Source of the DNA: Prunella strophiata
Lineage: Eukaryota; Chordata; Aves; Passeriformes; Prunellidae
NCBI GenBank assembly: GCA_036583965.1
Contig: JAZBQD010000014.1
Span: forward strand, 69,735,835 to 69,799,834
Reading direction: 5' to 3'
DNA length: 64,000 nucleotides
In this document: in pieces, positions 60,228 to 64,000 of the stretch
Position numbering within the stretch: position 1 is the first letter of the stretch
Layout: each line of letters opens with the position of its first letter
Program-made: the position numbers and the translations under genes
The notes under the pieces: model-generated
What the model saw: the letters and a program-made list of their open reading frames with translations, nothing else
Databases searched by the model: none
Told to the model about the DNA's origin: nothing

Positions 60228-61403
60228 TGCAATGGCCAAGGTTTTCAAAAGTCACCTGTGAACTTCAGCAAAGTGCCTTCAAATACCTCCAAGGGACCTG
60301 TGCACAGGAAAGACAGAGCTCTTGAGCTTCCAAAAATCTGCTCTCCACAGGTAGAAGCAGAAGGAAAAGGAAATGTGGCTCCAAAGGACTTGCTGCTCTA
60401 AAGATGCTCAAGACCAGCCCTTGCAGGAAAGGATTTGCAGCAAAAGCTGTGCCAGGGAAGGCTGGAGATAAGTCAGCCAGGAGGAAGAAGGACATATCCA
60501 TGTGGCACTGAGGGAAATGAGGAGAATTTTTAATTCTCAAACTCGTTGGAATCTGACTACTAAAATAATTATGTGTTTTCTCAGTTCCAGGAGAATTTGT
60601 GCACTCCTCAGCAGCTGTAACAGGGGGAATATCCCTGGTGCCCCAAAACCATGGGCAAGCAACATCCACTTCCAGGGTGACAAACCAAGGGTAAAGCACA
60701 GAAAGCTGAGGGGAAGAAATCCTGTTCATCTTGAGCAGCACTTTAAAAAAAAAAAATCCCAGCAAAGGAGAAAATGAAGAAAATGTTATTTCCTTTGAAA
60801 TGGAGTACTGCACTCTGTAACAGGAGGGGAGGGGGGAGAAATCAAACCCAAAGTGAACCAGAGATTCAGTTCATAAACACAGGAGAAGGTCAGCTTCCTC
60901 CTCACCAATAACTCTGTCCCAGAGGAGCCCAGCATGGCATTTGAGATAGGGCAGATATTTGATTCCTTCCTCTGCGTGGGGAGCCTGACACACACATCCT
61001 CCATCCCCAGCATTGCCACGGGCTGGGCTGGGCCCCTCCTGCAGCCACCCTGCCTCAGCAGCAGCAGGAACCAGTTTAAAATCTGCTCCTTGAGCTGAGG
61101 AAAGGATTATTTTTTTCCCTGTGTTGGAGAAGAGGCAGTGGCTGTAAAACCTTCTGCCTCAGCCCAGCAACAGTGAGACCTTGGGAGAGGCTAATTATGG
61201 GTGGTGAAAGAAGTCACCCACTGGCAGAGAGCAGTGCAGGAGAGACAGGCGAGCACTACCCTGCAGCTGGAGACCTTTTTTGCTTTTTATAAAATAAAGC
61301 TGATTCTGCTGCCTGTGCTCCCAAGGAGGGAGAAGCAAGGCAGGAGAGAAGACAACAACCAAGTGGAACCAAGGGGCAAATCAACGAGGGAAAAGGCTTC
61401 AAG
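59451..61403. other. Upstream intron, unassigned
   Basis: A small CpG cluster occurs at 59640-59670 (GCCGCGATC, CCCGCGGCGGCGTACGC). Besides the (AT)n tract nothing else is recognised. Confidence 0.5.
60189..60224. repeat. (AT)n microsatellite
   Basis: About eighteen AT units. The frames through it translate as alternating Tyr-Ile and are not genes. Confidence 0.95.
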
Positions 61404-61865
61404 TGATGCCTTGAGAAGGCTGAGCAGGAGCAAAGGCTGGGCAGAGCTAAAGAATAAAGCAGGGATTTATTGAAAGGATCTCCTCCATGGATGCACCTTG
61501 GGCAGCACCAGAGCCCAGCCAGGGCTGCACCCAAGATGAACCAAAATGGCCCCAAAATGCACGAGCGCTCCCGGGGTCTCTGCCTTGGATCAGCTCTGCT
61601 CCATTTGCACCTTGCAGTTCATTGTCCCATCCCAGCTTTAGCCCCTGCACTCCCACCCTGCTTGTTTTTCTCTCCTCAGCCCACGCTGGTTGTGCTCCTG
61701 GGCTGAGATTTGGATCATTTGTCATTGGTGCCCAGCTGGATCAGGAATTGTTTTGTCTCTCTGCTCTGTGCACAGAGCTCAGCATCCCCTGATGTGAAGC
61801 TCAGAACTGCACACTAAAGCAGCACAGAATCTGAAAAAATATAAAAACTAAAACCTGAGGCATCA
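61404..61865 (-). mobile_element. Solo LTR with 4-bp target duplication (copy B)
   Basis: The element is bounded by TGATGCCTTGAG and CTGAGGCATCA, an imperfect terminal inverted repeat with TG...CA ends. It is flanked by CAAG on both sides (61400-61403 and 61866-61869), a 4-bp target duplication that fits class I (gammaretrovirus-like) ERVs. On the minus strand AATAAA (plus TTTATT 61466-61471) precedes about 70 bp of U5-like sequence. It is nearly identical to the copy at 9442-9892. No internal genes are present. Confidence 0.75.
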
Positions 61866-62689
61866 CAAGCATCTCACAGTCACTTTTCCATACCCTTGTG
61901 CAAGTATTGGAGAAGCCTCAGAATTATCCTCCCACACAAATACCCAGAAGGAGGGGAGGCAGAGCAGGGAAGCAGCCTGAGTGGCCAGCAGGGCTCTCAG
62001 TGGGGGAAACGTGGCTCAAAGAACCCTGTGCATCAGCCAGCAGGAGGCAGGGAGATGTCTGCATGTGTCCATGCACAGCCAGGGACTGGAAAGCAGAAAA
62101 GCAGATTGTCATGGAGCTCCAATCTGCTTGGGATCTCCTCCAGGCTCGTGGCACCTCATGCTGCCCCACTTGAGTGCTCGTGGCCAGGGTCCAGCTGAGC
62201 CACTGAGGAGGAAGAGAATTGCTTCTCCTGAGAGCCCCTCAGAGACTCCTTTGCCACCAGCAGGGCCTGGACCAGCACCTTCTGGAAGCACTGAGGCAGC
62301 CAAGCTCAACTGCAGCACATTCCCAGACACAAAGATTTGTCCAAATTTGCTCTATTTATTCCCAGTTCTGCGGCGGAGGAAAACCTCAGACTCTTTTCTT
62401 TCTTCCCTCTCCTCCCTGCAAGCTGGAAAACATCTCTCTGCCACCAGCATCTGATCAAGGGATGCTGGAGGAAAAAGGAAAACTGTTTTTTTTTTGCCCA
62501 AACCCCTCCTAACTCCAGCTATTGCAGCAAGGCTGCTCTTCCTTCTCCAAAAATCTGGACCTGCAAAACCTTTCCTGAACTGTGAGGGAAAATTGGCAGT
62601 GATCTGTGAAAAGTGCAGGGTGAACAGATTGGCATTTCCAAAGCATGTGTAGTTTGCATTTGTGTGTAGCAATGTGCATATAAATGTGT

Positions 62690-62748
62690 ATTTTTATGTA
62701 TATGTATAAAACATACACACACACACACATACATATCTATATATATGG
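62690..62748. repeat. (TG/CA/TA) compound microsatellite
   Basis: TATGTATATGTATAAA, then an AC-run at 62715-62729, then TACATATCTATATATAT. Confidence 0.85.
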
Positions 62749-62973
62749 ATGCATGGAGTTGTATTTAGGGAAAAAGGCATCACAACTTCCAGCAAAAAGA
62801 TAATGAGAGAGCTGGGAACATGCAGGCAGCATGATGCAACTCCAATCCCTTCCTCACACTGCAGGACAATCAAGGCTTCTTCTCTGAAATGAATGCAGAA
62901 AAGGGCCCAAGCAGCTGGGGAAAGGGTGATGCTTGTGAGAAATGGGCTTTTTTTGTGGCTCATGCATTGCAAA

Positions 62974-62994
62974 GTGTGTGTGTGTGTGTGTGTG
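62974..62994. repeat. (GT)n microsatellite
   Basis: About ten GT units before GATGAGTC. Confidence 0.9.
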
Positions 62995-64000
62995 ATGAGT
63001 CAAAGTCTGAGGGCTGCCTTGTGTCAGCCATTGACTGTGCCAATGACAGCAGCTCCCGACAGCCTTTAATAACACCACTTACAGACTCTGGAGCAGGGGG
63101 AGGCAGCAAAAGGGGGGAGGAGAGAGCTTCCCTCGCAGGCTGGTGCACAAAGCGTCCCCAAGCTCGCCAAAATGTGTCACAAGAACCCGTTGATGGCTCC
63201 ATAATTGCAGCCCACGCTGCAATGTGTTGTTCTAAGAGGCAGCAGAGAGCACAGCCAGGAGAGCAACTTTGGGTGCATGGGGGGTGAAACACGGCCAGGA
63301 GGACGTGGGGACATGGGGACATGCTGGGCTCAGGTAGGGAGTGGACTGTGGGGTGGTTTAGGGGCTGATCCCAATCACATTTCCCAGTGCACCTCCATGT
63401 GTTCACACCCAGGTTTATACTAGGAAGCAGCCAGGAGACCAGAAATTCCACACAGAGCAGGTGAAACAGGGAGAAATATCTGCAGAACACATCTGGAATA
63501 TGCAAGTCCTGCTGCCCACCTTGGTTCTCCAGTGCAAAGGGGGGAAATAAGTCCCTGCCAGGTCCCATGCATGCTGAGAAGCTCCTGGAAGGCTGGTGGA
63601 GATGCTAAAAATCCTCAGCTTAGTCCAGATTTGGAAAGCTTTGGGAAGAGCTTCAGGAGCTCATCGTGTCCTGATTATTTACTTCTCCAAGCTAAGGAGA
63701 GACCTACTTCACACACCGCCTCCTGGAGAGGCGGAAAAATCAGGCATGTAAAATAAGAAGGAAATGGAAATCGACTTGATAGCTCCTTCCCCTTCCTAAT
63801 GGGGAATACTTACCTAATTAGGCCTGCTTGCTGTTTCCTCTCCTTGCTTTCTTTGAGACATTATGCAGAGAGAGATTTGTCCTAAAAGTTGGTGCTTTCA
63901 TTCAGAGGTATCCCCTTGAGTGTTTGCCTTGCTGAGGCAGGCAAGGGCAGCAACTCCATCATAAAGGAGGGGGGAAAATCCCTCCTGAGGGGCTCTAAGG

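Larger units (their letters stand above)
61866..64000. other. Upstream intron, unassigned
   Basis: Contains the microsatellites listed. 63040-63240 (CTTTAATAACACCACTTAC, CTCCATAATTGCAGCCC) and 63740-63860 (AAATCGACTTGATAGC, CTTACCTAATTAGGCC) are unique blocks that might be regulatory. The 5' non-coding exon of PLXNA4 was not identified here. Confidence 0.5.

Noticed and set aside
60045..60401. Membrane-like Tyr/Ile repeat peptide
   Set aside because: Translation of the (AT)n microsatellite.

Overview
The window is vertebrate nuclear DNA, almost certainly from a bird and probably a songbird. Two pieces of evidence support this. Many fragments have the 3' end of avian CR1 LINEs. Several LTRs resemble high-copy passerine endogenous retroviral families, although that family recognition is from memory and unchecked. 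The only protein-coding sequence I can support is two consecutive exons of one minus-strand gene, plexin-A4 (PLXNA4). Almost all of the rest is intron.

Layout, in gene direction (right to left): 64000-46657 is the 3' part of the intron upstream of the first coding exon. 46656-45393 is the large first coding exon, with 85 nt of 5' UTR and 393 codons covering the signal peptide and most of the Sema domain. 45392-25990 is a 19.4 kb intron. 25989-25807 is the next coding exon, 61 codons that continue the Sema domain. 25806-1 is the 5' part of the following intron; I did not find the next coding exon in it. Both exons have AG acceptors with pyrimidine tracts, GT donors and a phase-0 junction, so they join as one open Sema segment of 454 residues.

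The introns hold many CR1 fragments in both orientations, at least seven LTR segments, two large minisatellites (59-bp unit at 14593-15360; 46-bp unit at about 29146-29970), several smaller tandem duplications (410, 77, 62 and 30 bp), microsatellites and homopolymer tracts. Several repeat-free AT-rich blocks with short transcription-factor-like motifs, and one CpG-rich patch near 37.3-37.6 kb, are candidates for intronic regulatory elements. That is inference only.

I see no operon, CRISPR, phage or other new multi-gene system. The most interesting points are: an open read-through of the first coding exon that runs into a sense-oriented LTR carrying a poly(A) signal; a run of mostly sense-oriented LTRs inside the gene; a direct LTR pair that brackets both exons; a tandem duplication that begins exactly at a splice donor; and a minisatellite open in all three forward frames. 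Other long open frames in the window appear to be chance, repeat or antisense-shadow frames.
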